NCBI RefSeq assembly: GCF_030272615.1
Contig: NC_081406.1
Span: forward strand, 266,334,192-266,398,191
DNA length: 64,000 nucleotides
Source of the DNA: Cryptomeria japonica
Taxonomy: Eukaryota; Streptophyta; Pinopsida; Cupressales; Cupressaceae
Direction of reading: 5' to 3'
A model generated the notes under the pieces. The model did no database searches, had not been told where the DNA came from, and saw only the letters and a program-made list of their open reading frames with translations. Each line of letters starts with the position of its first letter. Within the stretch, counting starts at the first letter, position 1. The position numbers and the translations under genes are program-made. Shown here one piece after another: positions 23,590 through 35,171 of this stretch.

Positions 23590-25199
23590 TGTTAACCCTA
23601 CTTTTGAAAGTCAAAAAATTTTAAAAGTTTTACGTTAAACAGTTTGAGTTGGTAACAATTATGATCGAAAGGCAAATATATGTAATAGACAAAAGGTTAT
23701 GCATGAATTTTCATTTGATGAGTCAAGAGGTTTATCCAATAAATTTATAAGGATTGTTTATCATGCATTAATTGAAGCCATTTCAGCCACACATCATGGA
23801 TCATAAGAAAACAATCTTAAAGTTGTTTTAATATATTAATGGGTAGTTATATTTTAAGATGCTTCACTCTTTTGATAAGTAACTTGTTTGATTACAACAT
23901 CATCTCGATCTATGCATATGTTGGAAGAAGGAGACAGTGATGGCAAAGCTAAGAAATCTTATTGGTACTTTCAAGAAGCTTGGATATTCATCCACTAATG
24001 CCAATGACGAGAAGATAATTTACCTTCTTAATTTCTTCTATCTAGGTGGTGTCAATGAATTGCCATCTCATGAAATTTGTGCAAATGTGAACATCGCCAA
24101 GGTGAAGGAAATGATTCAAGGCAACATATCGGCTTCTAACCAAGAATCGTAAAATCCCTCAAATTACTGATAATAAGTGATCACCTTTATATCGTCATCG
24201 GTTATTTCACCGACAAGGAAAATAATGAATGAAGTATTTTCACTGTTTTGCATAAGTTTCACAAGTTACAGATTTTTATAAAGCTTTCAAAATTTTGATT
24301 GAAGCATTTTATTTAGTCTTCAACATGGTTTTTTTTAAGTAACTCAAATATTTGACTAAATATGTGAAAATGGTTATCAAGTTGGTGCATCGGTGATATG
24401 GTAAGCGATCCAGGTTGGCGATAAGATAAATGGAGGCTTGATATTAGATTTGGGTAATTTGATCAGAGCCACGAAATATTCTTAAGGAAAGTTTGTGATT
24501 ATTTCATCGGTAATTTCTAAAAATGACACAAGTTGTTGATAAAGCCCAAGTTCATAAGTGTTGGCAAAATTGCTTAAGTTGTAGACTACGAAATGAGGTT
24601 TTAGTTATTCATCAACTAGTTGTGATAAATCATCAATCCACCGAATGAGGAGGAGTTGTTAAGAATCGATAACTTATTTGTTTGAGATTCTTTGAATGGT
24701 TAGCAAGTGTCCTAAGTGTAATCGGTAGGTTGGAAAAATGAGTAAAGAAGCCGACGCACATTAGTTGTGAAGATAGCACCTAGCTGGCAAAGACAACTCG
24801 GCATGTGCTCCACGATAGGCATATCATAACTCAAAGTCAATTTTGTAACTACCTCTTGGAGCTTGTTCAAAGCAATCTGTTTAGCATGCCATGCATGTCA
24901 TTATTTTATGTAACTCCAGTTGCAGTGAATAGCGAATATGAATTACATAACTTCGAGATGGAATAAAGAGCCCAGCATGCACTCTGCAAATTTCTGAAAG
25001 AAGTATATTAGCCAATAGCATATATGCAAAAGAATAGGCTCGGTATATGCATGAAAGGAATTTGAAGACTCATATTTATCCTCTCCTCCATGAACATGAA
25101 GAAATTTAAGTCTTGTATAGGAAATATACATGCACAATGTGTAACTACCTACAACACACATGAATGATTTGATAGAACTTTCGAGCAAATAAAATCATT
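23590..25199. other. Left arm of element C, mostly non-coding
   Basis: AT-rich sequence with no enzyme motif. A 71-codon open frame at 23937-24152 (M-A-K-L-R-N-L-I-G-T-F-K-K-L start) has no recognised relatives and may be chance or a captured fragment. I found no primer binding site in this stretch. Confidence 0.4.
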
Positions 25200-25633
25200 G
25201 CAGATTTGAAATTGCAGTGGATGTGTTTACACCTTTTCTTGATGCTTCAAGGTTTTATGTGAATGCGAGCTTGGTTAAGAACAATGACAAGGTATTCGAA
25301 GGCATTTCCATTTGCCTTAGAACTCCTCGTGCCAATTGGTGGGATGAGAATCTTTCAACCGGACCTCGTGTTGCTATTGTGACCTCGTGCTAGTTCTGGG
25401 GCTGAGACTCAACCATGACTCATGTGAGAAGTGGCTGAATGATCTTTGCCATCAACCTCCATGATGGTTTGAGGCACACAGCAATGAAATATGGACTTGT
25501 TGTGACAGATGAGACAACTCATGAGACTTGGATCTTGGTCTATCCAAATTGTCAAGGAGAATGGTTTTTGTGCATGCAGATTTCAAATTATCCACACTAT
25601 ACAAGCAGCACATTGATTCACATCAAAGCATGA
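25200..25633 (+). pseudogene. Orphan coding-like fragment in element C
   Basis: Two open stretches separated by stops near 25390 read like a real protein: F-E-I-A-V-D-V-F-T-P-F-L-D-A-S-R-F-Y ... L-R-T-P-R-A-N-W-W-D-E-N-L, then from 25439 I-N-L-H-D-G-L-R-H-T-A-M-K-Y. The composition (W-W-D-E, aromatic residues, low repeat content) differs from the K/E-rich element protein downstream. It could be a host gene piece captured by the element. Family not recognised. Confidence 0.3.
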
Positions 25634-25927
25634 TGAAGGAGGAATTTTATTAGTTACTATAGTTAGAAATTCTTTGGTAGAGTTTCATGTCGAATATAGA
25701 AGCATAAAGATGCCTTGTGAAGTTTTCCAAATTTTGCCCTGAAGAAATAAAGTCTCATCTTAGATATTCATATTAGCTTCTCATGATCATGTTGATGCAC
25801 TAAGATATGAGTGTCAAATGATGCAATGGACATACATTGAAGTATAAAAGATAAAGGTTATAAAAATATGCTCAAATGTTGTGATAGTTGCAGGAGATCT
25901 AGAAAGACTTTAGAAATTTCCTCATAA

Positions 25928-28900
25928 ACACATCCTACTGGAGTAAATGAGGTTTCAAAATTTCAAGTTCCTATCATCATGAAGTATAAAGCTCAGGATT
26001 ATGAATATGCTCCAATGATCAACACTATGCTTCTCGAGGTTCTTGATATTAAAATAGGGCATATCAACCTGCAGTACATCCAAAAATCACTAACAGAAGG
26101 AGATAGATCAAAACTTTTCCACAGGATAGCTGACAGGGGGTTGGTTGATATTTCTTATTTTCCCATAGTAGTGCAATGTTCACAACTGGTGGTAGAATGT
26201 GCAAGAGGATATAACCCTAACACCAGAGAAATAAGGAATGTTGATGGACATCTGATGGCTAAGCTAGATGGAATTTCCATTGCCATTGTTCTCTGATTGC
26301 CATACAAGGAGAAGTTCACTTGCATCGATAAGAAGAAGGCTTACAAGTATTTCAGTGACAACAGAAGCAAATGCTTGAATAACTTAGCCAAAGAATGAAT
26401 GGTAACATCATGAGGAGGACAATCTCAACTTCCTAAGACACTTCACCACTCTCTTTTTATTAAAGATATATTTCATTTAATAGCCCTACTTCACGGAGTA
26501 ACAGGCAGCCCTAATTCTATTGAATTCGAAATGTGGATGTACCTTTTTATGACAGTCATATTAGCAGGAAAACAATTTATTAATTGGGGCCATCTTATTA
26601 GTGATTGCATACACAATTAGTTGATCCATTTCAAGACAAGTCAACGCTTTCACATGTCTTCCTATTTGATATATGCAATCGCTAATTTAAGATCATGGCC
26701 AGGTTTGAGTACAACTAGAGTTCTGAATCTGGAAACACAAATTTATGACTACTACAAGCAGCTGCAGTTGGAGGAGAGATTTGTGCATTTCAAACGAGTG
26801 AATGATGCCTTTACAATGCTATCAATGAGACTACTTCAAGGAAATACAACTATCAGGATATCAAAAGAAGCAATAACATTGATAAAGAAGTACAGAAGTT
26901 ACTTCATTCAATTTCCAAAATTCACATACCTTTGAGTAGGGGGATTCGATGGCTATCCTTATAGGTTACCAAGTTATGTAGATGATAAGTTGTTTTTGAT
27001 TGAGCTTTGTAGACAGTTGATGTCGGTCTAGAAGAAATGCAGAAAGAGGAAGAACAAAGGAGTTACTTTCTTGATTTGCCTTGGCCATTACAAATGTGAG
27101 CCTAGCTAAAAAGAAGAAGAGGTGGAAAGGGCTCTAGCCAAAATCAATTTGTACACTTGCCAGATGAGATTTCTCTTTGATAGTAAAGGATATATCAAGA
27201 ATAATTTGAGACTTGGTCCTGGGTACCTCCATTTCCCAAATATTGAAGACTTCTAGGAAGATTGTGAGGATGAATTTGAAGTTAGAAAAAGAGATTGGAC
27301 AAGATTCACCTTGAAATAAATTTGTGATTTCAAGATGGAACGGATCATTGAAGGTATTGAAGATGATGAATCAGATCTAATTGATCCCTTTTATTTTAAG
27401 AAGATCCAGGCTCAACCTCTTCTTGCTATTAATTGGGCAAATCCAGATATTAGAGATATCAAAAAAAGAACCAATTTTGTGATCAAGAAGTTAGAAGCTT
27501 GGGTCAGAAAGAGGATAGCAGAAATAACTACTACAAAGCCAACAAATCAGAAGGAGACACCAAGGAGAAGTGGCCATCAAGATAGTTCTACTTCATCAGT
27601 TCCTTATCATACACTAGTTGTGGATATTATTTCTCACCAGAAAACTCAAGGAAGCGGTGGAGATGAAGATCCTCCATGAAGAAATAATCTCCAAAATACA
27701 TGCAGAGATGAGCCCAGACAAAAGAAGAAGAAATCCAAATCAAAGGACAAAGAAGAAAAATCTACTTCAAGAGAAGAGAAAGATCAAGATCCAATAGAAT
27801 TCTAGGATGATCCAAGGCTTGATGAAGGTATACAAGATATGTCACCTTCAATCCTTATTGAATCTCCTCATCACAAAGTACAAGACCCTACTTCAGCTAT
27901 GGAGCCTTCTTTCCTAAGAAATCCAGTTGATCAAATAGAAGAAGTTAGAGAGGAAGCAACTTCACTAGTACATGAGCAGAAAAATCTTCAACAAAGTAAT
28001 ATGCAAGAGACCTCGGAAAGTATCTCTCTCCCATGGCTAGAAAAAAGCCTATTGAAAAAGATAAGATTGGAGGAGTTAGTGGTTCCTGAATTCAACACAA
28101 TATCTAATCTTTTCAGGAGAGCTAAGAAGCCAAATAAAATTAAAGTGACTTCAAGAATAAAGACTAATTTGAATTCAGGAAATATGTGCCTAGAGATAGC
28201 TCGACCCATCACTAAAAAAGATGTGAATGAAGCCACTCCTATAGATTTTGTTATGACAAAAATTGATATGGGTCCATCTACTCATGAAGCTGACATACAA
28301 AATTTCAATGTAGTAGTTGCAAAGTTAGTGGAGAGAAATGAAAAAGAAAAGCAATCAAAGGATCAACTGAAGCAACAAGTGCAAAAATTTTCCTCCTACT
28401 TGAAGTCCATAGTTGACACTTCTACCATGCCACTCAATGTTGCTCACCAATTAGTTATCTTAGGTCCAGAAGGAGAGGTTGAAAGAGGTGTTATTGAAGG
28501 TCTTCAAAAGTATCAAGTTTACGAGAAAGTGACTGAAAGATGGGTGGAGAAAGTCAAATCCCTTGCATTTGATTTCATTGTTAAGGCCAAAGTTGTTCAT
28601 GATGAAGCCTTAATCAAGAAAGAAACCATTGAAAATGACCTAAAAAATGTTAAGAAAGAAGAAGTAGCTTGGAAGGAAATCATGAATTATTTTAGACAAA
28701 TGATGGAGATCAAAATGGGCATCCTTGTAATAGAAAAGATTCTACCTAATACAGAAGAGAACTACTTAGAGATATGGACAGAAAGTATAAGCTGGAAATT
28801 AGTGATCATTGATCAAGTTTTAATAGAGCAAGAAAGGCTTATGATTTCTTGTGATCAAATATGTGCAAAACTTCAAATTCATCTCACCGTCCTCCTTACA

Positions 28901-29104
28901 AGTACATCATTGATGGAAGACTCACAAGTATTACAAAATGGTTTCCCGAGCATGGTTGATCAACAACTCTTTAACAAAGAAGTCTTCAATGAAAACATAA
29001 TGGATAAGTTGATTGATACCTACAAATCCTTGAAGATTTATATTTCTCAAATACCTAATATGGTGGCAAAGTTGAGCAGCATCTACAAAAACTTGAAGAC
29101 TTAG
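25928..29104 (+). pseudogene. Element C long protein, globular part plus coiled-coil tail (broken by stops only)
   Basis: A single reading frame of about 1,058 codons with roughly eleven in-frame stops (for example 26294, 26618, 26933, 27317, 27677) and no frameshift detected. The N-terminal 450 codons include the Y-N-P ... V-D-G block and the T-Y-L ... G-F-x-x-x-P-x-x-L-P block shared with element D. The middle is K/E/S/T-rich and charged. The last 421 codons (27839-29104) are an unbroken, mainly helical, coiled-coil-like segment. No zinc knuckle, protease, RT or integrase. The role is unknown; gag-like structural function is one possibility. Confidence 0.65.
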
Positions 29105-30078
29105 AAGATGAGGATATCCAACATCCTTATTCCTAAAGGGAAATCCCTTACTCTAGCCATCAAACTTTTCAGAATATTCAATGATAAAGAATCTAGTCAA
29201 TAGAACCTACTTTCAGAATCAGCAACTTCATCAGTGGCACCCTTAGCTAGCGTAGAATAAATTTAGTGATGCATATTGTATAGTTTTCATTTTTGTTGTG
29301 TGTGTGTGTTACTCGAATCATGTTTTTGGTTTTTCTTTGTAAATGAGTTTCATGATCAAGTTTTCTTATTCAAGTCTTATCTTCATCTCTTTTTGTAAAG
29401 TTAGGTTTACCCTAACTCTTTCTTAAGAGGTAGTTATTTTAAGTGCTCAACTCAGATAGTCACTCTAAGTAACTAATATTCCAAATGAGTTAGTTATTTC
29501 AAGTTGCTACACTTGAAGTGAGTTAGTTATTTTAGGTAGTTATAAAGGTGGTTAAGGTAGTTACCCTAAGTGGTTACTAACCTCACCTATATATACCTCA
29601 TTGTAATTCAATCAAGGGGATTCCACTTTTTCACAAGTATTGTATGAAGGACTCAAATAGTACTATTCAAGCAAGAAAGCAATAGAGAAATTTTTTGGAT
29701 GTGTGTTCAAATTCATCTCCAATGTGATTGTTAATATTCTTATGTCCTATCAATGATAACCATTTGCTTTCCTTTAACATTGCATGTGAAGAAGATTATC
29801 ATTCCAAGTTTTGGTATCTTAACTTGGATGTGTGGAATTTAAAAAATTAATAAGTTTATATCTTATTTCTCAATCAGTTTTGATTGTTCATGTTGTTATT
29901 TAAATCTTAGAAAATCCATATACCCCCATCATACGAGGGAGCTGCCCCTCTCAAACGCAGAGAGGAATTGCAATTATTATGCAATTCTTCAACTGTTGTG
30001 AACACTTTGTTGCTAATTATAGGGTGAAATGGGGTTTTTCAAAAAGATTACTTAAAGCAACAAATTTGTTTACCAACA
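29105..30078 (+). repeat. Right end of element C, LTR-like
   Basis: It follows the protein stop. It contains a (GT)n run at about 29296-29310, tandem-like GTTAGTTATTT phrases at 29420-29560, TATATATA near 29589 followed by a plausible transcription start region, and a GAGGGAGCTGCCCCTCTC fold-back at 29936-29953. It ends CCAACA. It resembles a 3' LTR, but no partner copy is visible at the left end. Confidence 0.4.
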
Positions 30079-30344
30079 ACTAGCAAATAGGATTTTAATC
30101 AATAAATGTGAAACTGTGTTATGCTTAAGTAATTGGATCTAGAGATTGATGAAGAATTTGGTGTTGTGGTTTGGAATATGTGTTTGTAACATTGCAATTA
30201 GGTTATGACCGGAACCGCATCATGTTTTGGCTACCAGAAGTCATGTTTGTGATTGACTGATCTATTTTTTTGTAGGGTTTTAGTAGGGTTTAAGTATCGG
30301 TATTCAAATTTTATAACTAGTAATGATTTTGACTTCGGCGGTGT

Positions 30345-30796
30345 ATTAGATTATGTTTATAAGATGGTGATGACATGGTTGAATCCACGTGAAGTGTTTA
30401 AATATTGTTTTGACATGATCAAAGAGCGAATTTATTAGGAATGAGTGAAGTGCTTAGTAGAATGAGATAAGGGTTTGAAAGTGTATCAAATCGATGTGCG
30501 GTGATCATTCAATGGTTGTAATTGATTTGTAAATGATTGTAGTGATCCATATGATGATCTATAATGATTTATTAGATTATGTTTATAAGATGGTGATGAC
30601 ATGGCTCAATCCATGTGAAGTATTTAAATATTGTTTTGGCATGATCAAAGAGCAAATTTATTAGGAATGAGCGAAGTGCTTAGTAGAATGAGCTAAGGGT
30701 TTGAAACTGTATCAGATCGATGTGCGATAATCATTCAACAGTCGTAATTGATTTGTAAATGATTGTAATGTTCCATATGATGATCTGTAATGATTT
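30345..30796 (+). repeat. 226-bp tandem duplication in B 3' LTR
   Basis: ATTAGATTATGTTTATAAG at 30345 recurs at 30571, an offset of 226, and the following sequence repeats (CATGATCAAAGAGC, GATCATTCAA-like). The 5' LTR has a single unit, so the duplication is specific to this LTR copy. The units differ at about twenty sites by eye, so it is not very recent or has decayed quickly. Confidence 0.85.
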
Positions 30797-31606
30797 GTAA
30801 ATATCTGTGATGATCTATGATGTAAATCTTAGTATGAGAATAGGGTTTTGTAACCAACTAAGTTGTAAAGTTTATTTAGGGTAATTTTGTGATGATTTAC
30901 TATGTCGGTGATCAAAAGAAGAGTGTGTGGCTGAAACAGTGTGTATGTCTACAAGAGAGAAGCAGATTGTAGAAGGAAAGGATATGTACAAGCAAGAAGA
31001 GAGTGCTATTTTTAGATCATACATCTGTTGTTCCCTAACAATTGTAGTAGACTTAAAATCCCTTAACCGGGTAGGTCCTAACAGGCCTGATTGCATAAAT
31101 CCCTTCACCGAGTGACTCATTAGCTTGGGTTCTAAATCCTTTCACAAGGTTACTCCTAACAAAGTAAAGCTCCTAATAGGGTTGAGGTAAATCCATTAAC
31201 CTGGGGACTCCTAATAGGGTCTTCTCCTAACCAGGCATATTTGTAAGCTCCTAACCGAGCTAGGCTCCTAACAGAGTGCATTCCAAATGAGTGAAAAAAT
31301 CTTGTGGGTACAAATTCCCATAGTGGTTTTTCCAATTTGGGTTTCCACGTGAAAATCCTAGTGTTCATTTTTTGATTGATTTCTTATGTGTTTAGTTGAT
31401 ATGTTTCTATTGCATGCATGTTGATGAACACTTAGAAGAATAGTTTGATAAATCTGATTAGCAATTTGATTTCAATTATTACCGGTCTTGTTTATGAGTT
31501 GTTTTGAAAGAAGCTTACGGTGGTTGTTAAAGTTTTAAATTTTACTATCATTATTTATTCACCCCCCCCTCTCAGTAATAACCGGTTCCTAATAAATAAC
31601 ACATAT

Positions 31607-33936
31607 GACTAGTGACAAAAGCAAATTTGTAAGCATGGAAAGGTATGATGGTGGAATAGTTATATTTGGAGATGACAAAGCCTGTGTAATCCATGGGAGA
31701 GGTTCTATTTCTTTTTATGGTAAGCATAACACTGCTGATGTTTTGTATGTTGAAGGTTTGAAGCATAATATTTTGAGTGTTGGACAGATGGTTGATAAGG
31801 GTTATGATCTACATTTGAAAGATGGTAAATGCAATATCTTGAATGCCTCTGGTATAGAGATTGCATCTGGAACTAAGACTAAAGGTAACATTTTTCATTT
31901 GAATGTTGGTGAGAAAAGTTGTTTGATTTCTAAGATAGATGAAAGTTGGTTGTGTCATAGAAGAATGAGTCATGTAAACTTTGATTCATTGATCAAGATC
32001 AGTTCTACACAAGTTGTTAGGGATATGCCTAAGATTGTTAAACCTATCAATCTGGTATGTAAGGAATGTCAATTGGGTAAGAAAACAAGAATTTCTTTCA
32101 AGAGTAAATGGTATACATCTGATGGATTATTACATCTTGTGCATACTGACCTGTGTGGACCTACAAATGTTAGAAGTGTGCAGGGTGATAGATACTTTAT
32201 GCTGGTAATTGATGATTATTCCAAACTGATGTGGGTTATCTTTTTGAAGGAAAAATCAGAAGCATTTGATAAATTCAAGATATTCAAAGCTAAAGTTGAA
32301 ACTGAGTCCGGATTGAAGCTGAAGTGTCTGAGATCTGATAGAGGTGTATAATTTTGCTCTAGTGAGTTCAATTCTTTCTATGAGATGCATGGAATCGGAA
32401 GACATCTATCTTCTCCTAGGACCCCACAACATAATGGGATTGTTGAAAGGAAGAACCATACTATTTTAGATGTTGCAAGAACCATGTTGATTGAAGGAAA
32501 TGTTCTAAAGGTCTACTGGAGAGAAATTATTAGCACTGCGGTCTATACATTCAATAGAGTTCATATCAAATTTGATACCGATAAGACCCCTTATGAGCTT
32601 TGGTTTGGTCATGTTCCTACTATGAAATATTTTAAGTTTTTGGTAGCAAATATTATAATAAGAGAGATGAGGATATTGGAAAGTTTGATGCTAGAAGCGA
32701 TGAACGTATCTTTTTAGGATATTCTACAAATAGAAAAGCCTATCAGTGCTATAATAAGAGACTGAGAAAGATATTTGAGAGTGCAAATGTGAAGGTGGAT
32801 GAGAACCTTGGGAAGGATATCAAAGCTTATGATGAAGGTCAACATATTGTTTTATCTCCTATTCAACCTAAAGAGCCTAAGAAGAATGATCTAGTAGAGA
32901 CTGTAAATCGAGATGTTGTTGATGATGATGATGATGTGTAGGAACCTGAAGATCAAAACAATCAGAAGACTCCAAGTTATGTAAGATTGAATAATTTTGA
33001 GAATCATATTATTGGTGATAAGAATAAAGGTGTGGTGACTAGAAGAAGGTTAGTTGTAGAAGAAATAAGTTTGATTTCTAAACTTGAACCTAAAGATTAT
33101 AACTAGATTAGAGCCATGGAAGAAGAGTTAGATCATATTGAAAAGAACAACACTTGGGAACTTGTGCCTAGACCTAAGGATAAAAATGTTATTGGTACTA
33201 AATGGGTTTTTAGGAACAAATTGAATGAATCTGGTGAAGTAGTCAAAAATAAACCCATACTAGTCTGCAAAGGTTATTCACAGCAAGAAGGGATTGATTA
33301 TGAAGAAAATTTTGCTCTGGTTGCCAGAATTGAAGCTGTTAGATTATTGCTTGCTTATGTAGCTTATAAAGATTTCAAGGTATATCAGATGGATGTCAAA
33401 TTTGCATTTTTGAATGGTGATATAGAAGAAGAAGTTTACATTGAACATCCTGGTGGATTTTCATTGTTAGATGATGGAGACATGGTATGTAAGTTGAAGA
33501 AAGCACTTTATGGATCGAAACAAGCTCCTAGAGCCTGGTATACTAGGTTAGACAAATATTTGCTAAAATTGGGATTTATCAAAGGTGTTGTTGATAGTAA
33601 TCTGTACTTTAAGATTGAAAATGATAACATTTTGATTGTTGAAGTATTTGTTGATGACATTATCTTTGGTGGTGATGATGATATGAGTATGAAGTTTGTT
33701 GGTGATATGCAAAAAAAAATTGAGATGTCTATGATTGGTGAGATGAAATTTTTCTTAGGTTTACAGATTGCGCAGACAGGAAAAGGTATCTTTATATCTC
33801 AAACTAAGTATGTGAAGGAATTGTTGAAGAAGTTTGGACTAGATGATTCCAAACCAGTTGGAACTCCTGTAGTGGTTGGTTGTATATTATCTAAAAATGA
33901 TGAATCTCCTAAAGCTAATCAAAGTTTTTACAAATC
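31607..33936 (+). pseudogene. pol: Element H protease end, integrase and RT (broken)
   Basis: Continues from 15966 after element B. Integrase has C-H-R-R-M-S-H-V-N-F, C-K-E-C-Q-L-G-K, H-T-D-L-C-G-P, L-R-S-D-R-G and H-N-G-I-V-E-R-K-N. A one-base loss near 32635 shifts frame. RT has [32 protein letters not shown] and F-V-D-D-I-I-F-G-G. Stops occur at 32349, near 32940 and near 33104, where the W of D-W is TAG. The RT core (33116-33936) is still open. It is cut at 33936 by solo LTR J. Confidence 0.87.
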
Positions 33937-35166
33937 TGGTGCAAAGGCACCTAAGCACACAAGCATACCAGGAGGTCAAAAATCATAATATGAGCAATTT
34001 TATTGTATTTGAGTCATTCATAATGTATTAAGGTTATTTGAGTCCATTGAATCATAACATGTGAGGCTAAATGAACCATTTTGTCCAAAGATATCATATT
34101 TGGTCTATCTTGAAGTGTTAAAAGTGTCCATGTAAGGGTTAGAGTCATTTATGTCAAAAATGCAAAAATTATAAAAATTGCAAAGTTGCAACATTGCCAA
34201 AAAGTGTAACAAAAGTGTAAGAATGAAATCTATTGGTCATGAGGTGGTTAAAATAGTTAGGAAGGAGTTGGAAATGGTTTATAAAACCATGTTTTCTTGA
34301 AAACAAGGGGGTAGATCAGTTTGGAGGGGATTTGACAAAGATTATCCATCAAACCCTCAAACTGTCATAAGGTTTTAAGGAATTTGTGACTCTCATAGAT
34401 CCATGGAGGATCACATTTGTTGTAATTTTTATATGTAGATGTTATTGAATGACATATTAATGAAATATATTTCAGATGAATCATTTCTTATGCATTATTG
34501 TGGATTATTTGGCAAGATATGTTTGTTTTTACAAAAAATGTCAAAACCCTACCAAGGGTTACCCATTTTGGAAAATCCTCATAAATTTTGATTTAACAAT
34601 TGGATCTAGCTATAAATTTTAGAGAAGTTTTATAACTCATCAATATAAAGTCTTACTAGAGAGATTTTCTTTAGGATCAATATTTAAAAAGTTATTGATG
34701 ACTGTTTGTTACAATTCATGGTGAAAAGCAGACTGGTGAAGGCAGCAATTGTCCGGTTGCAGCATTTGGTATGGTCACATGGGGAATAATAAGGAAGAAA
34801 GGATATATGTGTTGGAAATTTCTCTAAATATTATTTCTAGTTCTTTTTTTCTGACTTAATTTGGTTAACAATTGAATTATTTGTGATTATTTTGGTGAAA
34901 ACAATTTTTAAGGATGAAACCCTGAACTAGGGTATTCCATTGCAATAAAGAATTTGTTCTCTCATGTTATGGTGAATGTTATGATCTAAAATATTTAATA
35001 AAGGCTTGTAGGGATGGAATATAACCTTTGAAATTGGTTTGGAGTTGATAAGAGTGGTTGATCTTTTTATATGCCTCTTGATTCAAGTTTAAGGTCTTGT
35101 ATTAGGTTTGGGTCAGTAATACCCTTGAATGAAGGTTTTATGGTTTGTGATAGATGCTTTGCATCA
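33937..35166 (+). mobile_element. Element J: solo LTR
   Basis: 1230 bp starting TGGTGCAAAGGCACC and ending TTTGCATCA, flanked by AAATC (33932-33936) and AGATC (35167-35171), a 5-bp duplication with one A-to-G change. Joining the flanks restores Y-K-S-(I/M)-I-G-G-L of the H polyprotein. TATAAAA at 34280-34286 is a candidate promoter. It has no poly-C box and no match to the other LTRs here, so it belongs to another family. Orientation is taken from the TATA position. Confidence 0.87.
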
Positions 35167-35171
35167 AGATC

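Larger units (their letters stand above)
23590..30078 (+). mobile_element. Element C: RT-less element in the 3' LTR of B
   Basis: A 6489-bp insertion with TG...CA ends (TGTTAACCC ... TTTACCAACA) and a perfect 5-bp duplication ACTAG (23585-23589 and 30079-30083). The empty site is ACTGG at 16182-16186 in the partner LTR. Despite retroelement-like ends, I cannot see a direct repeat of the left end at the right end. The right 800 bp (29270-30078) look LTR-like, with a TATATATA near 29589. The main content is one long damaged reading frame (25928-29104) of the same family as element D. Confidence 0.75.
15967..31601 (+). mobile_element. Element B: copia retrotransposon inside H, itself invaded by L and C
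   Basis: TG...CA element with a perfect 5-bp target duplication CATAT (15962-15966 and 31602-31606) in the protease gene of H. The 5' LTR is 15967-18956 (including solo LTR L), internal region 18957-23369, 3' LTR 23370-31601 (including element C). Without L and C the LTRs are about 1497 and 1738 bp; the difference is a 226-bp duplication in the 3' copy. The coding region is badly decayed. Confidence 0.93.
23370..31601 (+). repeat. Element B 3' LTR (interrupted by element C)
   Basis: It begins TGTTGACATAGTGAC and ends CCTAATAAATAACA. LTR sequence is 23370-23589 and 30084-31601. The interruption falls where the 5' LTR has an unbroken AACTGGCAAATAG (16181-16193), which proves the insertion. The poly-C box is at about 31560-31574. 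Confidence 0.9.

Noticed and set aside
29290-29312. (GT)n microsatellite
   Set aside because: A short simple repeat of about ten units at most, within the C 3' region; not informative on its own.
23590-30078. Element C as a Helitron or other non-duplicating element
   Set aside because: A clear ACTAG duplication and TG...CA ends argue for integrase-type insertion; no CTRR end or terminal hairpin seen.
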